Assembly: GCA_012976225.1 (NCBI GenBank)
Contig: JAAVVG010000016.1
Coordinates: 186,001 to 250,000, forward strand
Reading direction: 5' to 3'
Source: Golubevia sp. BC0850
Lineage: Eukaryota > Basidiomycota > Exobasidiomycetes > Golubeviales > Golubeviaceae
Length of the DNA stretch: 64,000 bases
Notes under the pieces: model-generated
Seen by the model: only the letters and a program-made list of their open reading frames with translations
What the model was told of the DNA's origin: nothing
Database searches by the model: none
Position numbers and translations under genes: made by a program
Shown here: in pieces, positions 33,364 to 44,814 of the stretch
How the letters are laid out: the number at the start of each line of letters is the position of its first letter
Position numbering within the stretch: position 1 is the stretch's first letter

Positions 33364-35069
33364 ATGAATCGCAAACAATTCTCAAAGAAGATTCCTTTCG
33401 CTTCCCTTCCCAAGCCATTCATTTTCAGCTGTCCATGGCCGTATATCGAAAATCTTGATCGTCAACAAGAAAGGGGAGGAGTCGACCCTTTAATCCATCG
33501 TTACTCCAGCCTCTCAAGAGCTATCGTCCAAGCTGTTCAAGAAGCCGATTCTTATACAGAGCTCTCTAGCGAGTAAAATAGAATAGATGTCTGAATATCG
33601 GGACTGAAGACAAGATCCTCTCAGACTTCGAGAATGAGCTTGACAAAGTATTCTCTCTTTCCCTTTGTTCGTTCAACGCCTAGCCAAAGTTCTCGTCGAT
33701 GGACACGCAACCTTCTATCCCCTGTGGTTGAGAGCCATCAGATTTGAATATCTACATGTAATTCCAGAATCTACCTGGCCAGCCTGAAGAAGGGTTGGTA
33801 AAGAAGCGAGCAAAGCGGCAAGAGAGCTGTTCCAATACAGGGTCGAGAAGCTACTCAAACAACTGATTGAGGATCTCGAATCCGCTCTTCCATATGGCGA
33901 AGACCTCTTCCTCGAATGCTACTGGGATAGGAAAGACGGCGGTGAGTCTTGAAAAGAGAGCTATCTCTTCACGGCTAGGCTGACTTCTACTCTCTTCTTT
34001 CGAATTACGCAGTCTCTCCACCAGCTAAAGCCATAGCTCATCAAGAAAGACGACAAATCCAAAGAAACAGAGCCCATGTCGCGGAGGAATGTCTCAGTGA
34101 TTTGAGAGAAGCCGTGTCTCGATCTGGTAGAATGCCCGTAGGCTTGGTCAAAAAGTTGGAATCGAAGGTCGAGGCTGTCATGGGACATCCTGTACCTTTC
34201 AGTGACGAAGCTTGGTGGTGCTGCTTGGTGGTGCTGCTTCTTGAAGTACGACCAGGGAAAGTCCATAGAAAAAGATTTGGATGGAGTGGGATTTGAAGAA
34301 CATGAAACTAGAGTGCAGTAAGTTGGGAGAGAATTCTTTTCTTGAATACATAGTTTTATTTCGGGGAAGCTCTCTGGTGATGGAAAGAAGCTAAATGGAA
34401 GACACCGAGATCTCTATTCAAATCTCACTGACATACTCTTTGCATCCTAACACAGACATGTACTATGTGTGGATGAAACTGATCTCTCAATCGCAAGAAG
34501 AGCAGACGTACTTAGGAAGAGTAGCAACCCACGAATCATCGTCTCAACCGATTCCGACCTTCTCTTTCTCTCTGAGCCTGATGACACATTCATTCGTTCA
34601 GCAAAAGGCTTGGACAACTTTGGTGTCGTTGATCTGAAACTCCTTCATAAGTTGGATGGCTGGGTCGGCCTTGATAAGCAGAGAATTTTGGGTTTGGTGA
34701 TCGGACAAGATGTGAGTAGTCGAAAAGGAGGGATGTGACTTTGTCTCGAAGTTTAAATTGTCTGACTCTTACTCTTTCTTCTCCTCCCATCAGTATACTG
34801 GAAGAGGGTTGTTGAACCTGGGAATCAAGACTGCAATCCCGCTACTCCAATCTCTTCCAGGCCCTGCTCGAACTCCCAGACAGATTCAACATCAGGTTTC
34901 CCGTCCAACTCCAGGCGAAAGAAGGATGAAAGACTCCAATCTCTTGACTCAACTGCTAAGAGCTATCGCTGCCGATAAAACCCTGTCAAAAAGAATTGAG
35001 AAGCGGGATGAGTTAAGTTTGGAGAGGATCAAAAAAGAAATCCGAGTTTGGAGCAAGAGGTATCACTGA
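33364..35069 (+). CDS. XPG/FEN1-like (PIN-fold) nuclease family protein
   Basis: Multi-exon. Recognisable blocks are KVLVDGHATFYPLWLRAIRF (about 33700), KEASKAARELFQYRVEKLLK and DLFLECYWDRKDG ending at a gtgagt donor (33942), an exon from about 34012 (AIAHQERRQIQRNRAHVAEE), then RIIVSTDSDLLFLS, DKQRILGLVIGQ and, after an intron, YTGRGLLNLGIKTAIPLL. The STDSDLL motif and the helix-two-turn-helix-like GxxYTGRGLLNLG are typical of the XPG-I and 5'-3' exonuclease regions, where aspartates bind the metals. The C-terminus is basic (KKEIRVWSKRYH). It is not FEN1 itself, since the N-terminal MGIxGL is missing; it resembles a divergent fungal branch. Several exon borders before 33780 are uncertain. 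Confidence 0.6.
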
Positions 35070-35219
35070 GATTCGTTTTGGCTGTGGAATTGAAACTGTT
35101 CCCCTGTGTTGATCTTGTCAAGACGTGAAATCCAGAGCTGGAAGTCAGAATAGTGAAGAGACAGGCAGAGTATGCTTGAGAATCATCTTCACTGTCAGAT
35201 CCAGACCAGAGACTCGCTT

Positions 35220-35365
35220 AAAGCTTCATGAAAACTCCTGCTATCCGGAAGAGCTGGAACTTCTGAGTAGGTAAAAGAGTCGTGACACGTGACTGTACAG
35301 AATGCCATTCTATCGGAATTCGACAGAAGAGAGTCGATGAGTCGACGAGGAAGTTTCCGTAATCG
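35220..35365 (-). repeat. homology block paralogous to 8495-8625
   Basis: Minus-strand frame with NFLVDSSTLFCRIPIEWHS and FRIAGVFMKL. It matches the block downstream of the other SINE copy in the same relative position and orientation. Confidence 0.4.
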
Positions 35366-35484
35366 CCCACGCACAAAGAGTGGAAGTGAGGATTGGAAAC
35401 CAACAAAGTTATTAAGTATGAGGAAAGATCCGAAGAGATTCTAAGGAAGATAGATTGAAGAGAGGGGGGGGGGGTTGTGTTGAT

Positions 35485-35652
35485 TTTGTTTTTGTTTTTT
35501 CCGAGCTTGGGAAGATGAATGAATACGTTTTAAGCACACGATGCTTGATCCGAAGACCAAGTAAAGTAGTGTGGGACTCGAATCTGGAGCAATGAACTTG
35601 CTAGATCTATACCCCCTAAAACAAAACCCAGTGAGGCGATCAGTACAATGTA
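35485..35652 (-). repeat. tRNA-derived SINE-like repeat, copy B
   Basis: Reverse complement of copy A at 8208-8375 with only a handful of differences. Here the A box reads TCGCCTCACTGGG, closer to the tRNA consensus, and the B box is AGATTCGAGTCCC. The 3' tail is A-rich (aaaaaacaaaaacaaaatcaa). The opposite-strand g(9) run at about 35465 lies just beyond the tail. Confidence 0.6.
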
Positions 35653-35977
35653 TGGGTCGTAAAGACCTACCTCGAAGAAGCGAGAGTGGCAATCTTCTTC
35701 GAGGTGCTCGTACTTTGGAAAGAATGGAGGAGTATGAGGGGGTGATTTTGAGGTTGAAGAAGTGAATGAAAGAAGATGGAGGTTAGGAGGATGTTTGTTG
35801 ATGGAGATTTGAAGGATTCGAGGTTGGAGAAGACATTGTCGTTGAGAAACGTTGCTTGATCTTCAACTTGACCTTGGAAGAGTCTCAACTCTAGACCTTG
35901 TTCTTCTCTGACCTGTATTGAACATGGATCCTTTTGTTTTATTTTCAAATCTTTAACCTGCTCCCTGTTCCTCCAAA

Positions 35978-36757
35978 TTACGTCCTCCCTCCGATGCCTC
36001 GATTGGCGATTTCCAGCTGGAGTGACAAGTTGCGATTCATAAGTTGGAAGTCTGGGATGTCATCAGGGATGGAATCCACTTCCGAACCACTGTCGCTGCC
36101 AGCATTTGAAGAGACGTCGTCCTCGTCTTGATCTTCATTTTCATGCAAGTGCTCTAAGCTCTCTTGCTTCTCCCTCAATCTTTCTTCTTTAAGAAGGTTT
36201 TGATGATTGAGTCTGGATCTACGAACTCGTTCTTGAAGAGCTACGAGCTGAGGGGTGTGGCCACAGTCGTCCGAGTCGGATTCTTCCTTTGGGAAAATTC
36301 GACTTGAGGAACTACCTGAGCCGCTGCTCGATCTTGACATCTCTACTCCACTGTCATCACTTGGTTGCTTGCGAGTGCGCTTGAAGATGGAAGCTCCACT
36401 CGGAGCTGAAGCGATTGAAGAGACTTCTTCGTCGACGGTGGAGGAGGCAGAGATATCACTGTCGAGCTGAGTGACATTTGAGGCGATGATATGCTCGTCT
36501 TGATCTTGAGATCTAGGGCTTGAGTAAGCTGGAGAGTTGGCTGGAGCAGAGTTGGTGGATCTCAATTGAAGGATTTCGGCTTCAAAGGCCGCAATATGAG
36601 CATCGTACTGGACACAGTCCAACATCCACTTCCCCATCCAATGAGTAGTGACCGAGGATCTGACTTGAGCTAGTTGAGCTACTGATTCAGATCTCAATTG
36701 GACATTCTCGGCTTCAAGGGCTGCGACTCTAGTGTCGTACTTGACGCAGTCCAACAT
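35978..36757 (-). CDS. coiled-coil/acidic protein, probably the 3' part of the gene in the duplicated unit
   Basis: A 259-codon frame starting MLDCVKYDTRVAALEAENVQ. It carries a duplicated module: LDC-V-Y-D, then A-LEAE--QLRS, occurs twice about 44 residues apart. An acidic Ser-rich region (SDDSGVEMSRSSSGSGSSSS) and a charged helix (LREKQESLEHLHENEDQDED) follow. Upstream, the same frame continues as KAEIDAVRKSVTDDQWVER and then a TGA where the second repeat has TGG, so the present start is probably internal to an older, longer protein whose 5' half lies in 36807-37940. Function unknown. Confidence 0.45.
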   Translation of the reverse strand: MLDCVKYDTRVAALEAENVQLRSESVAQLAQVRSSVTTHWMGKWMLDCVQYDAHIAAFEAEILQLRSTNSAPANSPAYSSPRSQDQDEHIIASNVTQLDSDISASSTVDEEVSSIASAPSGASIFKRTRKQPSDDSGVEMSRSSSGSGSSSSRIFPKEESDSDDCGHTPQLVALQERVRRSRLNHQNLLKEERLREKQESLEHLHENEDQDEDDVSSNAGSDSGSEVDSIPDDIPDFQLMNRNLSLQLEIANRGIGGRT

Positions 36758-36806
36758 TCATCTTTCTACCCATTGGTCGTCGGTGACCGACTTTCTGACT
36801 GCATCT

Positions 36807-37940
36807 ATCTCGGCTTTGCAAGAAGCGGTCAATGCTGCAATCTATCCTCGGTTCTGACCTTTCTTGCCTTCTTGCTCTCGCGGTTTTGAACCTTTAGAGA
36901 GTCACTTTCCTTGACGAGATCTTCTACCTTGCTTTCCGAGTCCTTGAGCTTGCCTTCCGAGTCCTTGCACTTGCCTTCCGAGTCGTTGAGCTTGGCTTGT
37001 AGAGTGATTTTGGACGTAGAAGAAGATGACGATTATGAAAAGGACTGGAATGACGATGGGTTTGACGAAGGTCTGGGACAGAACGGCAAGTGCCAACATC
37101 AACAACTTCTCCTCGAGATCGCGCATCTTGGTGAAGAAGGACTCTCTCAATGAGCATCTCTCTCTTGGTCTAACCTGGGTCAATCTGGGGCCAGCAGGCT
37201 CGTGTTCAGATTGGGAGAGATGAGGGAGACAAGCTGTCAAGACGAAGAAGCAGTAGTAGGTGATGCTAACGAGCAGGACGAGCAAAGTTGCGACGAAGAC
37301 GGCAATAGGATCCAAGCTCAGGATAACTATAAGAATTTTAAGGATGGGATGTGGAGGGACGTGTTGAAGGTCAGCGGACAGAGTGGATATCAGAGCAGAA
37401 CAACAACGAGACAAAGACGACTCGCCGAAAGCAAAATCCTCGACGATTTGCATAAAAAAGCACTTCCATTGAACTAAAGAAACGTAGATTGGATCTTGAG
37501 GATCTCGGATGGCTTGAGTAGAGTTGGTGGGCAACTAAGTTCCAATGACACTGATGAGTGCGATAAAGATGAGAGGATACATGATCGTTGAAGTTGTTGG
37601 TCTTGTAAGGACAGAAAGAAACAACTTGTAAGGACTGAAAGAGTTGAAAGAGAGTTGAAAAGAATGAAAAAGATCTGGATGGATGCTGAAGAAAGAAAAA
37701 GAGAACGTTATGAGGAAAGAGGGAAAAGGGAAAAAGAAACAAGATGTGTCTTGGTATTTAAGCATCCAATTCAATCCTGAGTCGCGTAGGAGTGTCGATG
37801 ACCTGTGGCTGAGCCTGATTTGATTCCTCACTTGGATGAGATGTCTCAGGCTGGAGTTGAGAAGAAAAGAATCAGGCCCAGCTTGCATCCCCTGACGCGT
37901 CCAAGCTCCAAGTCGCTCAGGCTCGGCCTGGCCATTTTTC
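36807..37940 (-). repeat. duplicated unit X, copy 1 (membrane/coiled-coil gene 5' half)
   Basis: This 1,134 bp is nearly identical to the reverse complement of 57985-59140. On the minus strand it holds a TTAAATA box, a pyrimidine-rich leader, MYPLIFIALISVIGT followed by an in-frame TAG, then a frame of 210 codons with two hydrophobic regions (ILKILIVILSLDPIAVFVAT and onward; FVKPIVIPVLFIIVIFFYV). A different frame then carries a coiled coil (LNDSEGKCKDSEGKLKDSES) built of a 21-bp tandem repeat, three units here. The right edge (37940) abuts a 5'-truncated AIP1 gene. The left edge runs into 35978-36757 without a break, so this locus is the longer, probably parental, copy. Confidence 0.75.
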
Positions 37941-39343
37941 TGGAGGTGAGTCATCTAACCTCCTACAGATTGGTACTTTGAAGTAGAATTCAACTAACCG
38001 AATCTCATCTCTCGACTCACAATCTATCCACTAAACGCTACTTTCGCCTCCGCTGGATCCGATGGAAAGATCTTCTTATATGACGGATCTTCAGGAGAAA
38101 CTCTTGCAGATCTCTCCGAGTCAACTGGCTTCGACTCTCATAAAGGAACCATTTTTACAATTGATTTCTCTCCAGATTCGAAATCGCTCATCAGTGTCGG
38201 AGCTGATGGCGTTGGTCGCAGGTGAGTATTTTCAAGCCACTTCCAACTTCCTATCGGGCTCATTCTTCTTACTTCGCTTGAACATATTTTTCTTCTCTCC
38301 TCGACCTTAGGTTCCTTCGATGGTCGGGTCGTCTCTTTTTCTCCAGATGGAATCTGTACCGAGATCGGAAACCTAGCAGTGCCAGCGCGGTCACAGCTCT
38401 CGCCTCTTCCGGCAACGCTTTCTTCAGTGCAGGAATGGATGGAAGTGTCAAGAAAATAGAGGGTTCGAAGGTCAGGTGAGTCCCGTTCTTAAGATGCTGA
38501 CACTGAGGCTATGGCTAAGTTAAGAGCTAACTCTACCCATCCTTTCCCTCTGTCCCAGCTCCAACTTCACCACCACAAGTCAGTCTAAGTCTATGAGTTG
38601 CTCTTCTTCTGCTACAGTTTTCGTTGCCAACGTGACTGGAGTGGACACCGTCAGCTCTTCCAGAAAGAACTTCACTCCAATCCCTTCATCTTCTCAATCT
38701 GTCGCCTGCACTCTTGATGGCAAGTTGGTCGCAGTAAGACTTGAGATTTCGAACGTTCCCTCTGACGGCAAGTCGTTGACTTCAAGCGGAGAGCTGTCGA
38801 ATGGAAGGAACTCGATCACTGCTTTGGCTTTCTCTTCGGACGGATCTCTACTGGCAGCTGGAGAAGATACTGGAAAGATCTTGATCTACCATGTCCAAAA
38901 GAAGTCCCTCAAGCTCTCTCACTGGGTATTCCACACAGGTAGAGTCAACGCTATTCAGTTCTCGCCAGATGGAACTCATGCCCTCAGTGGATCTCTATGA
39001 GTCTTCGGTCCCAACGAATCTTGGTTTCCTTCTCTCACTGACCTCATTTCTTTTGACTCCATTCTGTTCTTACGTCTCAGTGATACAAACGCTTCCGTCT
39101 GGTCTGTCGCCAAGCCGACCAAGAACATTGCCCTCAAGAACGTTCACGCTAACGGAGTCAATGGTGTTTGTTGGCTAGATGATTCGACGGCAGTCACTGC
39201 TGGTGCCGATGAATTAATTTCAAAATTGTGAGTGATGAACTTCAGCTTTGGGATCCTGAAGCGAGTATTGGCCTAACCAGGTCTTCCTTCCCTTCTTTCA
39301 CACACAGCACATTGTCAAACGTCACGAGTAGGTGCAATTTTTA
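37941..39343 (+). pseudogene. AIP1 (actin-interacting WD-repeat protein), 5' part missing
   Basis: WD-repeat exons are readable: NATFASAGSDGKIFLYDGSS and HKGTIFTIDFSPDSKSLIS (to 38221), a repeat to 38474, VFVANVTGVDTVSSSRKNF through SITALAFSSDGSLLAAGED and HTGRVNAIQFSPDGTHALSG (38561-38997), then DTNASVWSVAKPTKNIALKN and a last exon ending NVTSRCNF (39343). These correspond to roughly the C-terminal two thirds of AIP1, which caps and disassembles actin filaments with cofilin. The first propeller blades should lie left of 37941 but unit X sits there instead. No AIP1 N-terminus was seen elsewhere in the window. A truncated, probably non-functional locus is the best reading. Confidence 0.6.
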
Positions 39344-39707
39344 AGATACAATCGAAACATTCACCGGATTCAGACCTGAAGGCAAATGTTTGTCTTATGG
39401 TGTTAGTTACCATCGTCTGTTCTCGATGTGTCTTTCAGAGTTCTGAAAGACTGAGTGATTATTTTGTGATAACATCTCTCCTCACAAAGGGAATGAGTGC
39501 AAAGTGACTGGGTTCTTGGAACAATAGTAGAAGATAGACAACTACGCGTACAACTATCAAAAGATCGATCTTTATGAGACTTGTAGAAAAATCTCGAGAA
39601 AAAATTTATTCCAAACAGTATCAAAAATGGGAGAGGCAAAAATTATGGGAAAAGTTGTACTGGAAGCAAAGAGACGAAAAGCAAAACAAGGGAAAGTTTT
39701 GAAAAGT

Positions 39708-42366
39708 CTAACGGAAGTTTTTGAGGACTTGACTTAATGGCACTGGTGAAACTAGATCACTTGAATTTCCTGGAATATCAAAGTTTGCGACTCTAGCGTC
39801 CGTTTGAGTTTGATGGTCATGATCAAAGATTAGTTCCCCAGGAGTGATTTTGATATTTGAACCTAGAACTGAAGAGTGTAGACACTCATAGACCTTGTCG
39901 ATCTGAGAAGCTCGATCTCCATACAAGAACAAGATCGCAAATCCCTTCGAGCCTTCAGCGAAAATAGTGTGAACTCTTCTCTTGTTGGAGTAAGCTCTAA
40001 GCTCGGAATCTCCGGAGCAATAGGGGTTCCACACGTTGTTCTGCTTCTCATCGTCAATACCGTACAGTCCTTCGACACTTGGACATCGGAGCTGGTTCAA
40101 TCCCCAAGGATGACCTAAGAGAAGGTGAGATGGGTAGGTAGTCAGAATCTCTCAAGCTCACCCTCTCAAGCTCTTGAATGACCAGACTGAAGTGAGCTCT
40201 CACCTGGACTGAGGACTCCACTTAGATAACTTTTCCCTTCTCCGGTCTCATGAAGATGAAGGAGAGCGTAGCGATCGAGGGGACCCTGGTCGTTGCCTTC
40301 GCTGTTGTAACCTAACCACTTGTTTTTAGAGGGAAAAAAGATTCTAGCCTTGTCGCCTTCTCCATAGCAACCACCTGAAACACATCGAGAAAAAAAATTG
40401 TAAGAGATTAAACGGAACCAACAAGACTATTGGAACTGAAAGCGGAGAATCACAACAAAAGATCGCGTCAACACTTACCTTTCGGAGGGCTGAGAGTTTG
40501 AGTGGGGGTCGAGGAAGTAGTTTTGGTAGAGGAAGTAGTTGTCTTTGGTGGAAAGGTAGTGAAGGAACTAGCGATGTCGGCTGCGCTGCTGGCTTCGTTC
40601 GCAGCCTCCGTGATATCAGAGTAGATGAGGTTGACTGTCTCCGTTTCGTCAGAGTCTCCGTTATTGAAGGATTCCAAAGGTCTAGCAGCGCTTAGGGCAG
40701 AAGAGGCTTGTTCGTAGACTGCTTCTGGATCTCCTGAAGTCGAGTCGTCATCGTCACTTAAAATGATGGCAGCAGCTGCAGCGGCAGCAGCAGCAGCTAC
40801 TCCAGCGATAGCTGCATCCACCTCCATCTGAGTTATGTCTTGAAACTCTTCCAATAGGTCTAAGGAGTCCTTCGCTTCATCGGCTAGTTGCTTTGCTAAT
40901 CTCGACTTGTTTCTTGACCTATCCTTGTCGCTTTCCTTCTTCTTTGTTGTGGTTGTGCAACTTGAAGAGGCACGAGCCTTTAGTTCTACCAGTTTGCGTT
41001 CTTCGCTTGTCTGTAGTCTAGGAGGTGGAGTAGGTGAGGCTTTGACGACATCGGCTAGGACTCTGTTTGGATTGGGACAGGAGTCTGTTGGTCTGCAGTC
41101 AGCTTTCTGGGCACCGCGAAGTCGGTAGATAGAAGCGTAAGGCCCATATGATCCAGTCGTCTTACTCCGAGCTGCTTCAGTGGCTGTGGTAGTGTATCCA
41201 ATCGTCGATTTAATCAATGCCCCACCACCATCAAAGAACCCATAGGCATTGGATGGAAGGCTCTTCTGATTGTCCAATGAGAGAACAAGTCGGTGAAGCT
41301 TTCCACTTGAGTGAGGTGGTACAGATCAAAGAGAGAACAAACGCAGAGCAAACAAGAGACAAGAGAGAGAGAGGGGGGGAGGAAATAAGTCAGCTTCGTT
41401 TACTTTTCAAAAAGAAAAATCAGTGGAACATTGAAAATCGAAGAAAAAAAAAAAAAAAAAAAAAAAAGAGGCTCACTGAATCGGTGCGGACACTGTCCGT
41501 CCAACCGCGACCGACCAACTCACTCTGAGTTATAACTCTTTCCTGTGCCTCCATTGCCTCTAAGGTAAGAGACTAGACCGAGTAGTTTCTTTTGAGCAGA
41601 TTGCTCTTTACCACTTGCACATCTCAAGTCTGAGCCATATCCACCTTCCAGAAAAGATGCTGAAAGACACAGGAAGAGAGAGAGAGAATGAGTGAGCACT
41701 CATTAAGCAGCAGTGTCTAATTCTTCGGGATTTAGTCTTGCCCCTTGTTGCTGCAAGAAAGAAAGAAAGAAAGCAAGAATCATCTCATCAAGTGCACTCA
41801 CCTGGGAAGGACTCATCGCATTCAGCTCTCCAGTCGAGGTAATCTTGATATTCTGACCTGCAAAGTTGTGCCTGGCAAGAAAAACGGGAACAACCAGCTT
41901 GTGCTCTGCGAACGCCTGAGTCTAGAAATTGGGGGAAAGAGGGAAAAGGAGAAATGAGTGAGGAGAGGTAAGAAGTATGAGAAGTTATCAACACCAGAAC
42001 GTCTCACTACACACTTTACTCACTTCCCTCATAGGTAAGCTCAGCTCTATCAACGGTGATTCCAATCCTATTGAAAGAGTCCCTGGTGTTCTTACATATC
42101 TCTTCCATTTGTTGACAGTAGTAAACGACGGTTGGTAGAGGATCGTCTATAGCTAAAGTCTTTGTTATGACTTCTTCCAACGCCTTGGTGGTAGTGAAAC
42201 TCTGTTCCGAGTAGTCAAGTTGAAGAATTGTTAAATTGGTAGAGGGGATAGCGATTGGAGGCCGAGTAAATGTGACAACCTCTTCACGATAGCCAGCTGC
42301 TATGACGACAGAAAAGAGTAGAGGTAATAAAGGTAGAAGAGTTGAGATAAGACGGGCTGCTCGCAT
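39708..42366 (-). CDS. large secreted protein, lineage-specific (665 aa)
   Basis: Six exons, 42366-42024, 41915-41802, 41659-41524, 41305-40479, 40374-40204 and 40114-39708, join in frame. MRAARLISTLLPLLPLLFSV is a signal peptide. The cysteine-containing N-terminal region is followed by two related modules (GNGGTGKSYNSE then LHRLVLSLDNQ and YGFFDGGGALIK; GEGKSYLSG then WGLNQLRCPSVEG). Between them lie an Ala run of about ten (VAAAAAAAAAAII) and a Ser/Thr-rich linker (TTFPPKTTTSSTKTT). A gtgagt or gtaagt donor is visible at each junction. No enzyme motif is recognised. It looks like a cell-wall or extracellular protein; an upstream in-frame Met (42435) would mask the signal peptide and is not preferred. 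Confidence 0.6.
41444..41467 (+). repeat. poly(A) run
   Basis: About 24 consecutive A on the plus strand inside the third intron of the 665-residue secreted gene, i.e. poly(T) on its sense strand. Confidence 0.8.
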
Positions 42367-42783
42367 CTTTTTTGCTGGAAACTTGCAAGGAGGAGAGAGT
42401 AGAGAAGTTTCGAAATGGGTTGGACTACCATACAAAAATCATCAAATGTATAGTCTTTCTACATAACAAGAAATTCGGGATTCTATGCTCTTTCCGCGGA
42501 TGGAGAAAATTCCAGGGCGTACCACACGTTATGGCTTTGTTGAGTCTCTCATAGTTCAAAGCCACGAGGTACTAGTCTTGCTCAAGTAACAATCATATGA
42601 TCATATTTCAGGGGTTCAGGAACTGCTATGTGCCTTTCCGGAAAACGACTGAGTCCACGCGGAGCATGTCTCATAGAGTCAAAACTCTCAATCCCTCGTG
42701 GTCCTCCGTGCTACATACTGCTCCTTTCCTTGCTCCTTCCCCCGTCTTCCACGCCTCCAACATACACACAAGTTTAACTTCTC

Positions 42784-44474
42784 ATGCCAGTAGCCGATCT
42801 CTTTCCACTGGAAGTATGGAGACAAGTAGCCAACGCAACACTTCGGGAAGAGTTTCCACTCACCAGCTGCCAAACCATTGATCGACCTCAACAACTCTGG
42901 CAGAATCGGTCCTACTACGGAGTTCGTGAAGACCTTCCGAAGGTCCACGGCTACATCAATTGCGAACCTTTCCTTTCACTTTCTCAGACTTCTTCTACTT
43001 TCCTTCGGCTTCTAGCTCCAACTATCTACAGTCACATTGCCATCAATCACGGAGGACACAACAATAACGCAATAGGACAAATCGCTTTATTAGCTCAACT
43101 AGTGAAGACTCTGGAAAGACAAATCGTCAGAAAGACTGTTCGAAAGATTACGATCGATTTTCGAATCCTGGACTTGGACACGTTGGGAGCTGGACTGAAC
43201 CCGTGGGACGATATTGATGAAGGTTGGGAACATGCATTAGACTTAGAGTGGGAGAATCCTGCTACACGAATGCCGGATTTCGCGAGTGTGGTGAGATCAA
43301 CTGACGAGCTCGCTGACAAACTGGTTGGACTTTCTCTCGTGAGTAATTGGGCGAGGGAGATGTGTCTTCCATGCAGACCTGACGCCGGACGATCTGACGA
43401 GCTTTTTTCTCTCGAAACAGGAACATTTTGAATGGAGAGGATTCGTCAGAGCTACACCTAAAGTCCTCGAGGCTTTAGGGCAAGTGGCAACTCTGGAATC
43501 CATTACTTTCGATTGGAACTACTTTCTAATGCCTTGTGAGTGAATTCTGGGCAGTGTGTTATTAGTTCTGTCAGATCGCTGTCAAAGAGAGATGCACATG
43601 GTATTGATTTGGTTCATGTTCGCTTTGAACGCATCCTCATTACAGACTCTACGCCACACTACAAACCGGAGCCTCTATCTCTTCTTGTTCAAGTCAAAGC
43701 AGCAGCTGTAGGCCTTGGACATAAAAGAGACCAATACGGAGATCGGGAGTATCCTTACAACCAGAAAAGCGATCTGTTTAGAGAAGAATTCGAAGAGCTC
43801 CGACCAGGTTTGTTTGGATTTTTAACAGGTTCTAACAAGCTGAGGTACCTCTTTCTGGCTGCACCAATTCTGTATTATCAAGAGTCACTGATACCATGCT
43901 GGGCAAAAGGTGAGCTGAATCCGAGATCGTGAACGGCTTCTACCATAGTATACTGTATGGCGCAGGGTCTGAATCCTCTCTTCATCGCCTCTTCTCCCTT
44001 CATTCAGTCCATTCCACTGTTGATGACGCTCTTGACAGAGTGGAAACACCTTCCGACATGGAGGAAACCTTCCCTAGATTTGGCGAAATGTCTTCTAGAG
44101 ACCTAGGAGACGAACCTTACTTTCTGGCAGCCTCTAATTTCCGTCGACTGCTGAAACAGAAAGCTGAAGTTGTATCCAGGAAGATGCATCGAGGATTGGA
44201 AGCCCAAGACGTCGTGAATCTGATCTGGGAACAAGATGAACTGCAGCCATGGCGGCAATGGTTCCCAAAGGATTGTGCTATAGGCGAAATAGGAGAGGGT
44301 GAGATAGGGGAAGAGAGACGGAAGATCTTGCAAGAGGTCTTAGAGAGGTGGAACGAAACGGCTTCTGAAGAGGTGAATGAGATGGAAAAAAAGAGATTTT
44401 CTAAGAAGAGCTACTTCTTGTTGTCTCCTGATGAGGAGAAGGATCCGAACCGTGTTGTCAGAGAAGACTTGTAG
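42784..44474 (+). CDS. F-box/LRR-like protein (intact family member)
   Basis: Four exons, 42784-43338, 43421-43535, 43646-43909 and 43966-44474, join in frame to about 480 residues. The start MPVADLFPLEVWRQVANATL, with FLSLSQTSSTFLRLLAPTIY after an insert, has the F-box pattern (LP-EV...I, then S--F--L----LY). Downstream leucine-rich segments (LVKTLERQIVRKTVRKITID, LGQVATLESITFD, SNKLRYLFLAAPILY) fit a solenoid. The presumed role is substrate recognition in an SCF ubiquitin ligase. This is the only one of six related loci in the window with an uninterrupted model. Its 3' end converges with the RING gene. Confidence 0.6.
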
Positions 44475-44814
44475 CGCATTTGTTCCAACGGTCCAGAGGT
44501 TCAAAGTGGCAGAGACTGAATTGGAACTAGACTTTTTGCTGGAACATGTGGATCCAGGAAGTTCTGCTACAGTGATTAGCGACTATAGTCATCACGGCAA
44601 CAGAGACGAGCGTGTCGGGACTGGACATTCCAAAAAGTTGTCTTACAAATCTGACTCGTCTCCCAATAAAGCGCCGTCCTAATCAGAAAATGCCCGAAGT
44701 CCACGGAATTTTGAGGAATAAGAACGGAGAAAAAAAAGATTCAGTTGCTCAGTATCGAGACGGTGGTGACATGAACTTTGAGGAAGCATTGACTCACCGT
44801 GCCATAAAGCTGCT

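Noticed and set aside
36902-37940. Unit X as a DNA transposon
   Set aside because: No terminal inverted repeats, target duplication or transposase motif at either copy; it behaves like a duplicated gene segment.
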